Assembly: GCA_902729315.2 (NCBI GenBank)
Contig: LR746274.1
Location: 3,623,037-3,687,036, forward strand
Length of the DNA stretch: 64,000 bases
Direction of reading: 5' to 3'
Source of the DNA: Spirodela intermedia
Taxonomy: Eukaryota; Streptophyta; Magnoliopsida; Alismatales; Araceae
Positions within the stretch are counted from its first letter, which is position 1; the number at the start of each line of letters is the position of its first letter. The notes beneath the pieces are model-generated. The model was not told the DNA's origin. It did no database searches and worked only from the letters and a program-made list of their open reading frames with translations. Of this stretch, positions 21,661-35,414 are shown in pieces. Position numbers and translations under genes: made by a program.

Positions 21661-21700
21661 TAAGAGAGATTGACATAAATACTCTAATGCCCTTATCAAA
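21629..21700 (-). other. tRNA-like B-box segment (possible SINE head), best copy
   Basis: The reverse complement contains GGGTTCGAATCC (21,629-21,640), matching the internal B box of tRNA genes and tRNA-derived SINEs. An A-box-like 'GGGCATTAGAG' lies about 42 bases upstream on the same strand. No cloverleaf was found, so this is not a functional tRNA. Degraded versions occur near 851 (TTCGAAATCG), 6,951 (TTCAAACCC) and 36,247 (TTCAAACC). It lies about 150 bp from the plus-strand snRNA-type promoter. Confidence 0.35.
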
Positions 21701-21793
21701 TGACGTCATTATAGTATATCTCTATTATAAATAAGGGATATTTTAGGTATTAAAATCATCGAACCCTTTATGGGGAAGGTGTGACGTGGGTTT

Positions 21794-22080
21794 AGTCTCA
21801 CATCATTTGTACGCCGAAGTTTCGGGCGAATATATAGTAATATTATATTTTCAATCAAGTCCCTTTCTCTTGCGTGTACGACCACTCCTTGGCCCACAAC
21901 CGGCTACCCACCGGTGACGTGGATGGAGAGTGACGCACACGTGCCTCTATCGGTCGTAATCGCTCGAGCCCCTGCTTGCGGCTCCGCCCTAATTGCACTT
22001 CCGACCCACTTACGGGCTTGGCTGGCCAGCGGGTCCCTCCTCATTTTGTTATATTTTTATTTTTATTTCTTTTTCTTCAT
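21794..22080 (+). ncRNA. Putative Pol III-type transcription unit, copy 2
   Basis: Same layout as 7,114-7,400. The upstream element is AGTCTCACATCA (21,794-21,805, two mismatches), with TATATA 25 bp later at 21,831. The body keeps the accactccttggcccac and ccaccggtgacgtgg landmarks and ends in T-runs. Confidence 0.35.
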
Positions 22081-22315
22081 TTATCTCAAAAGTAAGATTG
22101 TAAAAATCATATAAATTTGTATAAAATAACATAATTACTCAAAAATTCACGTTATTAATTGAAAACCACTTTTCATACTTTAACACAAATATAAGTCTAT
22201 TTATCATGAGTTAAGGCTAAAACTATATTATTTACTAATTATTAACTCATGATAATGAAAACTTATCAGTATCCCATAGATACTAGCTGCTAGAGGGGAT
22301 GAACGATCAACGAGG

Positions 22316-22546
22316 ATGTTATGCATCTCCGAGGACTGTACAGATTTTGGTTGCACAGATTCTGACAACGAAGGTACTGAACAGAAGAATATGAACAAAA
22401 TGAATAGAGGTACTGTACCTCGGCATGTACTAGATAAGATAGATGGAGAAAAAGAGACGAGAGGGAGAAATGGGGAGAAGAAGAAGGCCCTGATTGTCGC
22501 ACCTTCTAGTTTTCTTTCTTCTTGTGCCTTTTTCTATGGAGAGTGA
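22316..22546 (+). pseudogene. XRI1-like exon fragment, copy 2
   Basis: Identical frame to 7,636-7,866 at an offset of 14,680, carrying CTDFGCTDSDNEGTEQKN. Confidence 0.5.
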
Positions 22547-25208
22547 AAGTAATAAGTTTTATGGAGATGAAAGTTTGGCCAGTACGGAAGAAAAAAACAA
22601 GAGATATCATCTTTAGAGTAATGTAAAATGCTGGGAGCAAAAAATAAAAATATACGTAAAACTCCATCATAAACCCATTTCAAGCTAGCCCATCGACTGT
22701 GAGTCAGTGGTCTTTGAAGGAGATCCCAACTTTCGACGTGCGTCAGATCCACCAAAATTGCATGGTTCCTCACACATCATTTTAGCATGTGCTCAGAACC
22801 CACCACCACCCAAAAGCCGGTGCTCCGAGGAGTTTCACAGTAAAAATACAGAAAATCATCTTCACAATACTTGAAAACCCGAGAGGGCCGTAGAAGACAA
22901 TGCCCAAACATGTCTCCCAAAGGCAAAAGCATAGACGACCTTTGAAAGATTTTGTTTAGAATCTCAAGTTGATCTAAAAGCACTCACTACACATATTAAA
23001 GATTTTGTAATTCTAGTCTAATTGAATACCACATAGCTATTTTTCAACTCATATAGTAATTAAAAATCTAATAAAACTAATGAGACTATTACTATTCCTT
23101 TATAATATAAAGCGATTTAAATTGACATTTACTGGTGTCCTAGATTCAAACTTTCTATCTATATGAAATTTAATGTATTAGTGTATCACTAAGGTAACTA
23201 CATATTTTAATCTCTATTGTCAATGAAGAAGCATACTTGACACAACAAGTATGTTGGCATACTCCTTTTGACTAAAAATGCATTTGATACATTGTTATTG
23301 AATGTTGTTCTCTCTATATATCATTTCAACTTCATCAAACATCTCTAAAAAGAAATCCAAATTATGTTGGAACATTGTGGAGGACCTCGCTTCTATTGCT
23401 CTATAAAACAAAAATTTGAAGAAACTTATGTATTTCTAATGTTAAAATTAATCATGTTTTATATTTTGATGAATTTATTCAACTATATGTACTGAAGTTC
23501 ATTGTTACTATACTATTTAATAATATAGTCCAAGGAGTTTCTTCCAGCTCTCTAATCACTTGGAAATATACATTGTTCATCAAAGGAGAGGGCATCCAAT
23601 GAGGTAAATTTAATGGGTTTCAAAAAGAAATCCATGAGAATCCATTTAAAAAGTTGAAATTGCAAGTTTTATTACTATTGACGTCATTACATGAAATCTA
23701 TCCTAGCAAATATTTTTCTTGTCACGAGACTTGAGATTTCCTGTTGGTTTTGATTGTAGTCATAAACTAGTTGTGTATCACAATCATCACTTCTCTAAGA
23801 GGTTTCATTAAATGACGTTATCATCAGGTGCTGTCATATTTTGTCATCTGATTTTAATATTTCTTCGACCTAATCCAAATTCACTTTCATTTACTCTCTC
23901 CGTGATGTGGAACTTCTAAGAAGGCTTCAACCATAGACTCCGTAAAGTGCAACATCAAGTGAGCATACTGTATTCATAGATTCGTGTTTAGGGTTTGGTC
24001 GCGAGGACCACCGTCGCCCCCGGTCAAGGGGCTGGTCGCGAGGATCACCCCCGCCCCCGGTCAAGTGGCTGGTCGCGAGAACGACTGCCACACTCGGTCG
24101 GAACATGCGGCTCTACGGCCCTCCGTCGTGCATCCCTCCGGGCGCCGCAGCCCTTCTCGTCCCCTCCGCTTCACCCCTGATGAGCCGCCTCATCGTCGCC
24201 GTCCCCCTCTAGTGCCACCGTCTCACGCACCAGGGCCAACACGACCACCCAACCCACCTACCTGACCCGCCGGCCCAGTCCGTATGTTTGACACAGCAAG
24301 CAGGACCACCTGACCAAGCGCACCTGACCCGCCGGCCCAGCCACCTTAGCCATCGGAGCCCAACCGGCATGACCTCCTGGTCCGTGCCCAACTGCGTCCC
24401 TATCCCGACCATCTCGGGCCCCCGGTTCAAACCGGCTCCTCCCACTGGTCAGGTTTCTCCCGGGTCACCTGGTCCGCACGAGCCGCACGAGCCGCACAAC
24501 TGGTTCGAGCCAGCCCACAGAATCAACCCATTCAGCCTTGTCAGCAGTCAACAAACAGTAGAATAGTGTCAATGGTCAACCATTTTTGCCGAGTCAACAG
24601 TCAACTCATACCACAAGTCAGGCCCACCAAGCCCAACTCAGGGGGTTGTCCCAGCAATCACGTGTCCAATAATAATACCTTTTTTTCTTAAATAGGTAAG
24701 GACTCGCCACATATCAAGATGAGGGTGAAGTCGAAAGCCAGCTTCAATAACGATCATACCTTTAATATACGTACCAGGCATTTGGTCAACGAGGATGTTA
24801 TATATAAATATATGTACGAGGTGGGTCCCATTTTGCTTTTGAGAAGGGAATCTCCTCGATTCTGGGAACTGTTGACGTGGTAGGCCCAGCCAGCCCTTCA
24901 CGCGAGCGTCCGGAGGTCTTCATACCTTCTAGTACCGAACTAACCGCTCCGCTTCATACAGCAGAACCCGATATGAATTTTATATACGCAGAGATCCCCA
25001 CATGCAGAGAGAGGGGACTATTTCTCACCCCCCCGGGGGTTTAAGGGAGCGGGGGGCTCTTTCAAGATCTACGGTTGTACCCAGCCGTTGACTTCCTGCT
25101 TGTTGCCGGCTTTCCTCCTCCGTTGCCTGTGCAACCACCTGCGGCTTTCCTCACCTGCCCATATGTTATTTCCCGCCCTCTGCATGCGGCTGGCTCTAAC
25201 AGAGACGC

Positions 25209-25240
<32 letters not shown>

Positions 25241-25433
25241 CTATAAGTTAACATCGGTTAACTTTTCTGAATGAAATACCAATGACGTTCGGCAAAATTG
25301 TTTGCACCTGCTATAAGGCCGCCTTGCGGACTAAACTTTACATTGCATGAGTGCTAACAGGGCACGACCTCTCAGTCTCGAGACTCGAAGCACTTGTGAT
25401 TCTCAGACTCCGCCCTTTCCCCTTGTCTCCTTC

Positions 25434-25478
<45 letters not shown>

Positions 25479-26481
25479 ATGCAAGAGAATGATAAAAAAT
25501 TAGATCCCGGTATATGTGCAAGAAGAGTACGAGAGTGTGCATTATATCAGTGTGCGGCGGGCGATGGAAATGGGTGCGGCTGGCAACAAGCCTACCGTGC
25601 CTTGTCCTGTTAGCGTACCCTTCTCGGGGGGATGGCGGGGTCTTCCCTACTAGTTACTGTCCATGCCCGTGCCGGCGTGCGTGCCCATGCGTAAACGTGC
25701 GCTGACGACTCGTGCGGTGATTCTCGCCTCTCTTCCATTGACTTGATGCCGCCGCGAGTAGATGGGTTGCTCTGTGAGAGCATGGAGCCGATGTGCATGC
25801 ATGACAATGCCTCTGCTGTCAATGGCAGTGCTAACATTATGTATTTTCTTGTGAAAATTTATCATATCGAGAGTTATGTTGTTCTATGAAGTTTGCAAAG
25901 TTCTATCTTAGCTACCTCAGAGTTATCCCTCTTTTGTCAAAAATTATATAACTACAATTATTTTTCATAATTTAATATGAGTATACGTTTATTTATCATG
26001 AGTTAGGATTTAAAATAAGTTATTAATTAATGCCGTTGATGGACTAGCGACCTCGGTGGATGGTTCTAAGGTCACTGCAGATCTGCTTAGACTAGCGCGA
26101 AGAGAAGAGAGCCGAATGCCGTTGGGGGAAGCAGACAGCGAAACGAGAAACGAAATCCTCGGAGCGCACTCAATGCGGTCCACCGACCACGACTCAAATT
26201 CTAATAGAAAAAAACTCGGACTAATTGATGAACGGATGAACCGCGGAACCCAACAGGTACGAACAACAGAGATCATTGCAGAGCACTCTGACACAGAAAA
26301 CTCCCTAGATAACCCGATCTACAGACCTGGGCGTCAATCGCGCGTCACATTCTTCCAAGTCCATCTTCTCGCCTCGACCCCCCAAGGAAAAACGAGGGGA
26401 ACCTCGCGCGCAGTGCAGCCCCGCTCCCGCCAATGGCCTGCCGCCGGAGAGGAACAGGGGACGAAGCACGGCCCTGCCTCT

Positions 26482-26490
<9 letters not shown>

Positions 26491-26558
<68 letters not shown>
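26491..26558 (+). repeat. Long (CT)n microsatellite, copy 2
   Basis: About 68 bp of CT repeats, the same length by eye as 11,811-11,878, with the flipped (GA)n at about 40,452-40,521. Equal length of such an unstable tract supports very recent copying or an assembly artefact. Confidence 0.9.
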
Positions 26559-26559
<1 letters not shown>

Positions 26560-27303
26560 GTCTCTGTTAGAGCCAGCCGCATGCAGAGGGCGGGAAATAA
26601 CCTATGGGCAGGTGAGGAACTTCTTAAGCTCTATCATTAAATAGTATAGTAATAATCAACTTAAGTACATAAAGTTAGCTAAATTGATCAAAAGATAAAA
26701 TATAATTAATTTTAACATGAGACTTCCATAAGTACTCTTTAATTTTTCATTAAGAGAATAGAAGTGAGATCCTCCACAATGCTCAAACATAATTTGAAAT
26801 TTACTTCAGAGATGTCTAATGAAATTCACATGATATAGAGACCCTTTCATTAAGGCCTTCTTACTGTACGAAGTATTTGGTTTATTTCTTCCAAAGTTAC
26901 CTCCCCTCGGGCACCGCATGGCTTAATCAGCGTGAAGGGATAAGCGACGGTAGAAGCCGTCGTTGTTGGGAACTTCGTGTATGATGGCCTCCCTGATCAA
27001 CACGTGATGTAAGTAATAAATCGGGGTTAGAGTGTAAAAATAAAGGGGCGGTATATGAGTATCTTTGATACCTCTGAATTTAATGGAAGGAGCGTATGTC
27101 AGCTTCACTGGAAGGAGGCGGCAAGCAGACGAACCCAATAATTCAGTGTCCCACTGCTCCTCCTCTCTCGTTTTATCTTCTCCCATCGTTGCCTCTTCTC
27201 CGGTCTACACGATCACGAAAAGGCATCTTTTTTGTGAGGTAAGATATTCACAGATTGGCATCACCCAGAGACTGACTGACGACTTCGCATCTCGTTGACC
27301 CAC

Positions 27304-27612
27304 CTTGGGATTTAAGAACTCTGAAGAAGGGCCGGCGCAAATGATCTCAACAGGGTCGTCATGGTTGCACTGCAGCATGCGCCTCCTTTTCAGCTGCGGC
27401 GACTCGGCAGACCCATCTGCACTGTCCTTCGCCGTGCCTGGAACCCACACTCCTCCGTCAAATAGGACCAAAATGGATGACATACATTTTGTTCATAGTC
27501 TTCCGTTCAGTACCTCCGCTGTCAGAAACTGCGCAGCCAAAATCTGTGCAGTCCCCGAGCATGCCGAACCGCTCATGATAGTTCGTCCCGTCCAGCAGGT
27601 AGTGTGGGATGC
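27304..27612 (-). pseudogene. XRI1-like two-exon fragment, copy 2
   Basis: Identical to 12,624-12,932 at an offset of 14,680, with the same CTDFGC and KRRRMLQ motifs and the same 48-bp gap. Confidence 0.6.
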
Positions 27613-30600
27613 CTACCCAGGAAAGAGTCTGAATCTTAGAGAAAAAATCGTACTGACAGAGAGGTAAGTCCGGCAGAGGATGCAGCTATATCAGGCTGCT
27701 CACCGTTCCACTCTGTCAGCAGACCGCAGCCCTCTGTTTCCCATTCAAAGAGTTGGCTGAAAATCATCGAAGAGGCCAAGTAGATGAGTCGATGAATTAT
27801 CATGATAGTTTGGGAAGAGCCGTCTGTAATTATGAGGAACCGGACGGCAGTGGATCCATCACGCGGAACTCATCGAGGTACTCATACTTCCCGCAAGGAC
27901 CTCTGGGGGAGGCTCATCGCGACCTCGGTGGATGGTTCTAAGGTCACTGCAGATCTGCTTAGACTAGCGCGAAGAGAAGAGAGCCGAATGCCGTTGGGAG
28001 AAGCAGACAGCGAAACGAGAAACGAAATCCTCGGAGCGCACTCAATGCGGTCCACCGACCACGACTCAAATTCTAATAGAAAAAAACTCGGACTAATTGA
28101 TGAACGGATGAACCGCGGAACCCAACAGGTACGAACAACAGAGATCATTGCAGAGCACTCTGACACAGAAAACTCCCTAGATAACCCGATCTACAAACCT
28201 GGGCGTCAATCGCGCGTCACATTCTTCCAAGTCCATCTTCTCGCCTCGACCCCCCAAGGAAAAACGAGGGGAACCTCGCGCCCAGTGCAGCCCCGCTCCC
28301 GCCAATGGCCTGCCGCCGGAGAGGAACAGGGGACGAAGCACGGCCCTGCCTCTCTCTCTCTCTCTCTCTCTCTCTGCGTCTCTGTTAGAGCCAGCCGCAT
28401 GCAGAGGGCGGGAAATAACATATGGGCAGGTGAGGAAAGCCGCAGGTGGTTGCACAGGCAACGGAGGAGGAAAGCCGGCAACAAGCAGGAAGTCAACGGC
28501 TGGGTACAACCGTAGATCTTGAAAGAGCCCCCCGCTCCCTTAAACCCCCGGGGGGGTGAGAAATAGTCCCCTCTCTCTGCATGTGGGGATCTCTGCGTAT
28601 ATAAAATTCATATCGGGTTCTGCTGTATGAAGCGGAGCGGTTAGTTCGGTACTAGAAGGTATGAAGACCTCCGGACGCTCGCGTGAAGGGCTGGCTGGGC
28701 CTACCACGTCAACAGTTCCCAGAATCGAGGAGATTCCCTTCTCAAAAGCAAAATGGGACCCACCTCGTACATATATTTATATATAACATCCTCGTTGACC
28801 AAATGCCTGGTACGTATATTAAAGGTATGATCGTTACTGAAGCTGGCTTCATGCTCTACGTAGATCTGGTACATATAATTTTTGACAAAAGAGGATAACT
28901 CTGAGGTAGCTAAGATAGAACTTTGCAAACTTCATAAAACATGATTTATTTTAACATTAGAAATACATAAGTTTCTTCAATTTTTTATTTTATAGAGCAA
29001 TAGAAGCGAGGTCCTCCACAATGTTCCGACATAATTTGGATTTATTTTTAGAAATGTTTGATGAAGTTGAAATGATATATAGAGAGAACAACATTCAATA
29101 ACAATGTATCAAGTGCATTTTTAGTCAAAAGGAATATGCCAACATACTTGTTGTGTCAAGTATGCTTCTTCATTGACAATGGAGATTAAAATATGTAGTT
29201 ACCATTGTGATAAATTAATACATTAAATTTCATATAGATTGAAAGTTTGAATCTAGGACACCAGTAAATGTCAATTTAAATCACTTTATATTATAAAGGA
29301 ATAGTAATAGTCTCATTAGTTTTATTAGATTTTTAATTACTGTATGAGTTGAAAAATCGCTATGCGGTATTCAATTAGACTAGAATTACAAAATCTTTAA
29401 TATGTGTAGTGAGTGCTTTTAGATCAACTTGAGATTCTAAACAAAATCTTTCGTAATTTGATTTGTTGCATAAACCAAAGTGATAGAACTTATTCTTGAG
29501 CCCCATAGTTTGTATACAATTGTATGGTCAATTGATCTGAAAATATTTCTCCATTTTTAATATTTAACCATTTTCCTTCAACAATTTCCTTCAATTTTCT
29601 CCCTAGACCAAAAACTGAAAGGACAAGTATTCCAGCTAATTATACAATAAAAGTGCTTAAATCATTTCATTTCATCAAGTATATTAAACCGGTTGTCACC
29701 CAATGAAAGTAATTAAAATAAAAAACAAGATAAGCTTTATAAAGTAGGCAATTTGGCCATTTAGCACTTGAGGAAAAAGGGTTCTCAATTGATAGTTTTG
29801 AAAAGTTGAACCCTAGGAAATCTGTGCCATTAAAATTTTTACAAATGATTAGAACAATACATATGTACTTTATTTACCTCCAAAAATAATTATAGGTTCA
29901 ACCTTTAATGTGGTTGAGATTGATGACTACTATGTGACGCCACATGGAGAGTCAAGAGTAAAAAAAATTCAAGTAGGAAAAATTGATTTAACATACAACT
30001 CTAGGCAACCAGAAATGTCCCTGATTGGTGATTGCTGACCAAAGTTGTTGAAAAACATAAAAATGTAGACCACAAAGGTTGAAAGGCCTCAAATGGGTTC
30101 TATACCCAAAATGCATTCAAATGAGGTCAATTTGTGTCGATAACATGTGATTTTCATAAGACCAATATTTTTTTTCATATTAATTCAGTTTATGTTGTTT
30201 GGTTAGTTGATCTCATTTTTAGGAGTGCAAAAACTGATTTTGGCCTATTTAACAGCTAGCATGTGATAATATTTATAGAAAAATTCAATAGTAATATAAT
30301 TTTGTTGTCTTTGGAAATTTTACTTGACTTGTGGGTTGAAGAGCTAATGGGCCATCATTGAGGCTCATTCACATAAATGCTTTTGGATTCAAGACAATAC
30401 AGTCTAATCATTGAGGTTTCAAATATTTCCAGAAACATTTTTCTAAACTCAATGATTGATGATCTTGTGCCTCATGATTAAATGGAGATTTTTTTGTTCT
30501 TCTATGACTTCCCTATGTGGCACAAATTGACAACCCTTTATTCCAAAATAAAGATTTTTTTATATTATGTGTACATCATTCTTATATTTTTACTCATTAT

Positions 30601-32104
30601 AATCAATCCTACAAGGGTATGCTAAGTTTACTTGGTAACTTTGAAGATGATTTTATTAGTAATGACTAGATGTTTTAACTAACACTCATCTTTAGTCTAT
30701 TTATCACAACTTGTCATCCGGAGACGAAGATCCGGACTGAAGGGGGGGAAAAGAACAAAAGGCTGAGCACATGACAACGAGCCTCTCATTTCGCCATCCT
30801 CGCGTGATATCATGCAGCACCCAGTGTAAGTTTCTAGTTTCCTCATCTCCGTCTACTTCCATTGATTCTCACCCATGTTCATCTTTTCAGTTTCCTGCCA
30901 CAATGGGTAACATCGCTGCCCATGGATGCAGGAATAAATCGGATGCAATGTATGGCTCATGGAAGAGGAGGGAGCGTTGGGAATGTTCAGAACATGACAT
31001 TTAAGCAAAGCATGTTGATGCCATCTCTATATTCAGATAATCAAATTGGCAGAGGTCATTCGTGAGTCCTCTGTGACAGACCTTTTTGATCCATGCAAAA
31101 AAACAGGAGGGGGGTGTGTGTGTGTGTGTGTTTAAGCGTAACGGAGAAGGTTGTTTTTATCCGGTTTTTACAATGTTTACTGGTTCATAGTTGCTGAGTT
31201 GATTGCTCTATATACTCCCAGGGAGTGCGGTGTACGCGACAACCCTAACGAGTAGGAACAGGCGGCTGAATATCTAGTCTCAATATGTTCTGGTTTGAAC
31301 TTAACACGATATTTGGATAATGTCAGATAAATACCTGCATTTATACTCATATTAAATTATGAAAAATAATTTTAGTTAGATAATTTTTGACAAAAGAGGA
31401 TAACTCTGAGGTAGCTAAGATAGAACTTTGCAAACTTCATAGAACAACATAACTCTCGATATGATAAATGTTCACAAGAAAAGACATAATGTTAGCACTA
31501 CCATTGATAGCAGAGGCATTGTCATGCATGCACATCGGCTCCATGCTCTCACAGAGCAACCCATCTAACTAAAATTATTTTTCATAATTTAATATGAGTA
31601 TAAATGCAGGTATTTATCTGACATTATCCAAATATCGTGTTAAGTTCAAACCAGAACATATTCATACTAGATATTCAGCCGCCTGTTCCTACTCGTCAGG
31701 GTTGTCGCGTACACCGCACTCCCTGGGAGTATATAGAGCAATCAACTCAGTAACTACGAACCAGTAAACATTGTAAAAACCGGATAAAAACAACCTTCTT
31801 CATTACGCTTAAACACACACACACACACACACACCCCTCCTGTTTTTTTGCATGGATCAAAAAGGTCTGTCACAGAGGACTCACGAATGACCTCTGCCAA
31901 TTTGATTATCTGAATATAGAGATGGCATCAACATGCTTTGCTTAAATGTCATGTTCTGAACATTCTCAACGCTCCCTCCTCTTCCATGAGCCATACATTG
32001 CATGATAAATTAATCATCCAAAAAAACACAGAGACATCTCGATCTACAAGGCCCTGCCCTGCATGGGTCAAAAATTCGGTCACTAGATGAACAAACTTGA
32101 TTTG

Positions 32105-32296
32105 CTAATCAATCAACCAATTGTTAATCGCAATTATGATGCTATCTTTCCCCCATTCAGTCTTGATCTTCATCACGATGACCACATGATTCCTAAAAAG
32201 GTTGAATAAGGGAAAGGCAGCATCATAATCATGAGAATAAAAGGTTGAGCACATCATGAGTCTCTCATTTCTCCATCCTCGCATCATACCATGCAC
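32105..32296 (-). pseudogene. XRI1-like C-terminal fragment, copy 3
   Basis: This is the third identical frame of the fragment seen at 2,756 and 17,425, offset by 14,680 bp from copy 2. Confidence 0.45.
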
Positions 32297-33765
32297 CTAT
32301 TGTTTCATTTATCTTGTTCTACTTTGATTCATTCTCATAGATCTTCATATTATCAATTTTATACCAAAATGGGTCACATCATTGCCCATGGATGCATAAC
32401 TAAAAATGATGCAAGTATGGTGACCATACATTGTGACAATATAAATATATGGCTCCTTGAAGATAAATGAATGCTGGGAAAGTGGGGGGTTTATTAGAGT
32501 ATAGAAATAAAGGAGAAGTATCTATATAGTTGATTCTCTTGAATTTATTGCAAGGAGTGTTTGACATAATCACTAGTGCCCTTACGATTTCTATCATTAG
32601 AATCAAGTGGTAGGTCTCTGATAAGTATCAGCCAAGTCAGCACTAATTAATTTCTTGTAGGATTCATTTACTCAAGAAAATGAGGGCATTGAAAAGGCAC
32701 ATACCTGACTCACTAGCTTGATCGTAAGAAGCAGCAACACAAGGGGCAGACCTTTTGGATGGAAATGACCGCATATTAGCTACAGTTGAATGTGCTGATA
32801 ATGTGTTGGCCGAGAGATCTAAAGTAAGTAGCGGACGCTTCATCTGAGCTGATACGCATCTCGCTCTCATTAAAGCAGCTTTCCAGCCAGCATTTCGAGG
32901 ACTCGCCTAGTGCTCCCAAGATATCTATGGCATTTTGTGGTGCAGTGTGAGAATAGTGGCTTGGGGAAATTGATGAGATAGTTGAGGAGATGGCAAGCAG
33001 ACGGACCTCCGCTGTCTGAATCTGGGCAGTTAGGCAGGTCAGGTGGGTCGGGTCAAGTGGTCCTGGTTGTTGGGCCAGCTGGTCAGGTGGGCTAGGTCAG
33101 GTGGGTAGGTCGGGGCCTGGTGGCTGGGCCGGCGGGTCATGTGGGCTTGGGTCAGGTTATCCTGCTTGATGTGTCAAATATATGGGCTGGGCCGGCGGGT
33201 TAGGTAGGTGGGTCGGGTGGTCCTGGTGGCCCCGGTGGGTGAGCCGGTCAGATGGGCTGGGCCGAATAAGTGGCCCCCTTAAGGGGGGGTCCCTGCCGAA
33301 ACCAATTCGTTTCGGCCGCGACCAATGCTGGTCTTTGTGCCGCGGCGGCGAACGAACGGTGGCGGTAGAGGCGTCGTTGGCGGAGGCAGGAGGAGGGGGC
33401 GGCGACACCGGCGGCGGGGAACGGCGGAACAGCGGTGGCGGAAGGAGAAGGCGACGACGGAGGCGGCTGGAAGGCGGGACGATGGCACCGGAGCGGGACG
33501 GCGACGATGAGGCGGCTCATCAGGGGTGAAGCGGAGGGGGCGAGAAGGGCTGCGTCGCCCGGAGGGATGCGCGACGGAGGGCCGTAGGGCCGCATGCTCC
33601 GACCGAGAGTGGAAGTGGTCCTCGCGACGAACCTCCGCCCTCTGAATCTGGGCAGCAGCCAAAATCTGTCGATAGTGTCTGTCCCCCGAGCAGCATGCGG
33701 AGAGAACGGCTCATCCTCGGTCGGATTCAACCCGTCCCGCATTTATTGGGTCTCTAGAGGAGTTC

Positions 33766-33924
33766 CTGGGCAGATATCTCACACTACCTGCGTGACGAGA
33801 TGAATCAGATCGAGGATGTGCTGTTCTGCATGCTCGGTTAACAAACATCGGTTGAGGACTGTATAATTTTGGTTGCCCACGTTCTGACAGCGGAGGTATT
33901 GAACGGAAGAGCATGAATATAGTA
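33766..33924 (+). pseudogene. XRI1-like exon with internal stop, copy 3
   Basis: Third copy of the same broken exon, offset by 14,680 from copy 2, carrying the same stop. Confidence 0.55.
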
Positions 33925-34572
33925 TTATCTATCCTTTGGTCCCATTTAACGGAAGAGTCTGAACCTTCCTTGGGAAAAAAATCGTATTACAGAAAAGATA
34001 AATCCGACAGAGGATGCAGCTATCAGATTGCCCACCGTTCCTTTCTGTTGGCAGACGGGCTCCTCTGCTTCCCATCCATGGAGTACACTGAAAATCATTG
34101 AAAGTGCCAAAGTAAATCAGTCTATTGTCATGATACGTTAAGAGGCCAATGGGAAGAGCCGTCTGTAATTATGAGGAACCATCAGGGGGAACTCATCGCG
34201 GTTCTCATACTGCCTGCACGGGCCTCTGGGTCATCGCGACCTCGGTGGATGGTTCTAAGGTCACTGCATATCTAATAGAGAAGAGAGTCGACGGGGATCA
34301 TCGTCTCTTTAAACAGGTTGGGAGAGGCAGACAGAGAAATCATAAACGAAACCCTCGGAGCGCAATTCAATGCGGTGCACTGATCACAACTCGAATTCTA
34401 ATAGAAAAAAAACTAGGATTAATTTGAAAGACTGGAGACACAATATCGTCTTCTCACTCCACCTGGTGTGCACTTTGATTCTTTACATAACTAACTTTGT
34501 GAATTTTTATATTTTTTATGTTTACATCAGCATATAGAATGGAAGACTATGATCGTTTTTTTCTATTTAAAG

Positions 34573-34690
34573 CATATTTGTGTACGAGCACCCTTATCCT
34601 TACTCGCTAGAGCCTACTGTGCTTCCGACCTGCGTGCGGGCCCGGCTGGCTGGGATGACACCCCACTTTTTCTACTTTTTAAATTTATTT
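34573..34690 (+). repeat. GC-rich body with 65-bp internal deletion, copy 3
   Basis: Relative to copy 2 the sequence jumps from 'tacgagcac' directly to 'ccttatccttactcg', which removes about 65 bp of the body. This accounts for the change of offset between copies 2 and 3 from 14,680 to 14,615. Confidence 0.8.
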
Positions 34691-35414
34691 TTATTTTACC
34701 TCAAAGACATAGTTATAAAAATCATATAAGTTAACGTAAAATAACATAATTAACCAAAAAATCCTATTAACTAACTAGAAACTACTACTTTTAATTTGGC
34801 ACGAATATAAGTCTCTTTTTTATGAGTTGAGGCTTAAAATATGTTACTAATTAATTATTAACTCATGATAATGAACACTTATTAATAAGGTATATTATTT
34901 GAGATATATATATGTATCTCAGAGAGAGAGATGACCAAGTGCCAATGGGCAGGTGACCTGAGGAGAGTGAGTGAGTGGCGTCTGAATGGGACCCACATCT
35001 AGTGGCTACGCATATTTTTGAGACCAGAAATGAGGAATAACTAGACATTTAGTCGACGAAGATGTTACGTAGGAATATATGTCTCAAGTGGGTCCCATTT
35101 TTTCTAATATTCAGACTCTTTCTCGGGGTAGGTATATGACGTGACTTAGTCGTTGTATAGTAAATCACACAAATTTAAAATTTATAAAACTAGAAAATAC
35201 GAATTTTTAGAGATTTAGAAGTATTTTTGAACAAATATATTAATTATAATTCAATAAAACTTCTAAAAATAGCGGTAATTTTCCAGGTCGATCACAAAGA
35301 TGTAATATAATATCAGGTAATTATTCAGAATTTTTCTCAAAGAATACTATTTTCTATGAATTTCATACTAGAAAATAAAAATTAAATATATTTAACATTC
35401 ACGAAAAAGGGAAA

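Larger units (their letters stand above)
16990..31669 (+). repeat. Array unit, copy 2 (14,680 bp)
   Basis: Second full unit, colinear with copy 1. From about 7,300 to the unit end I saw only isolated differences between copies (for example 'tctccattg' at 8,511 versus 'tctctattg' at 23,211). Over roughly 5,600-7,300 differences are frequent. Confidence 0.92.

Noticed and set aside
21629-21700. Functional tRNA gene
   Set aside because: Only B-box-like and weak A-box-like words are present; no acceptor stem or cloverleaf could be built, and the other copies have lost the B box.
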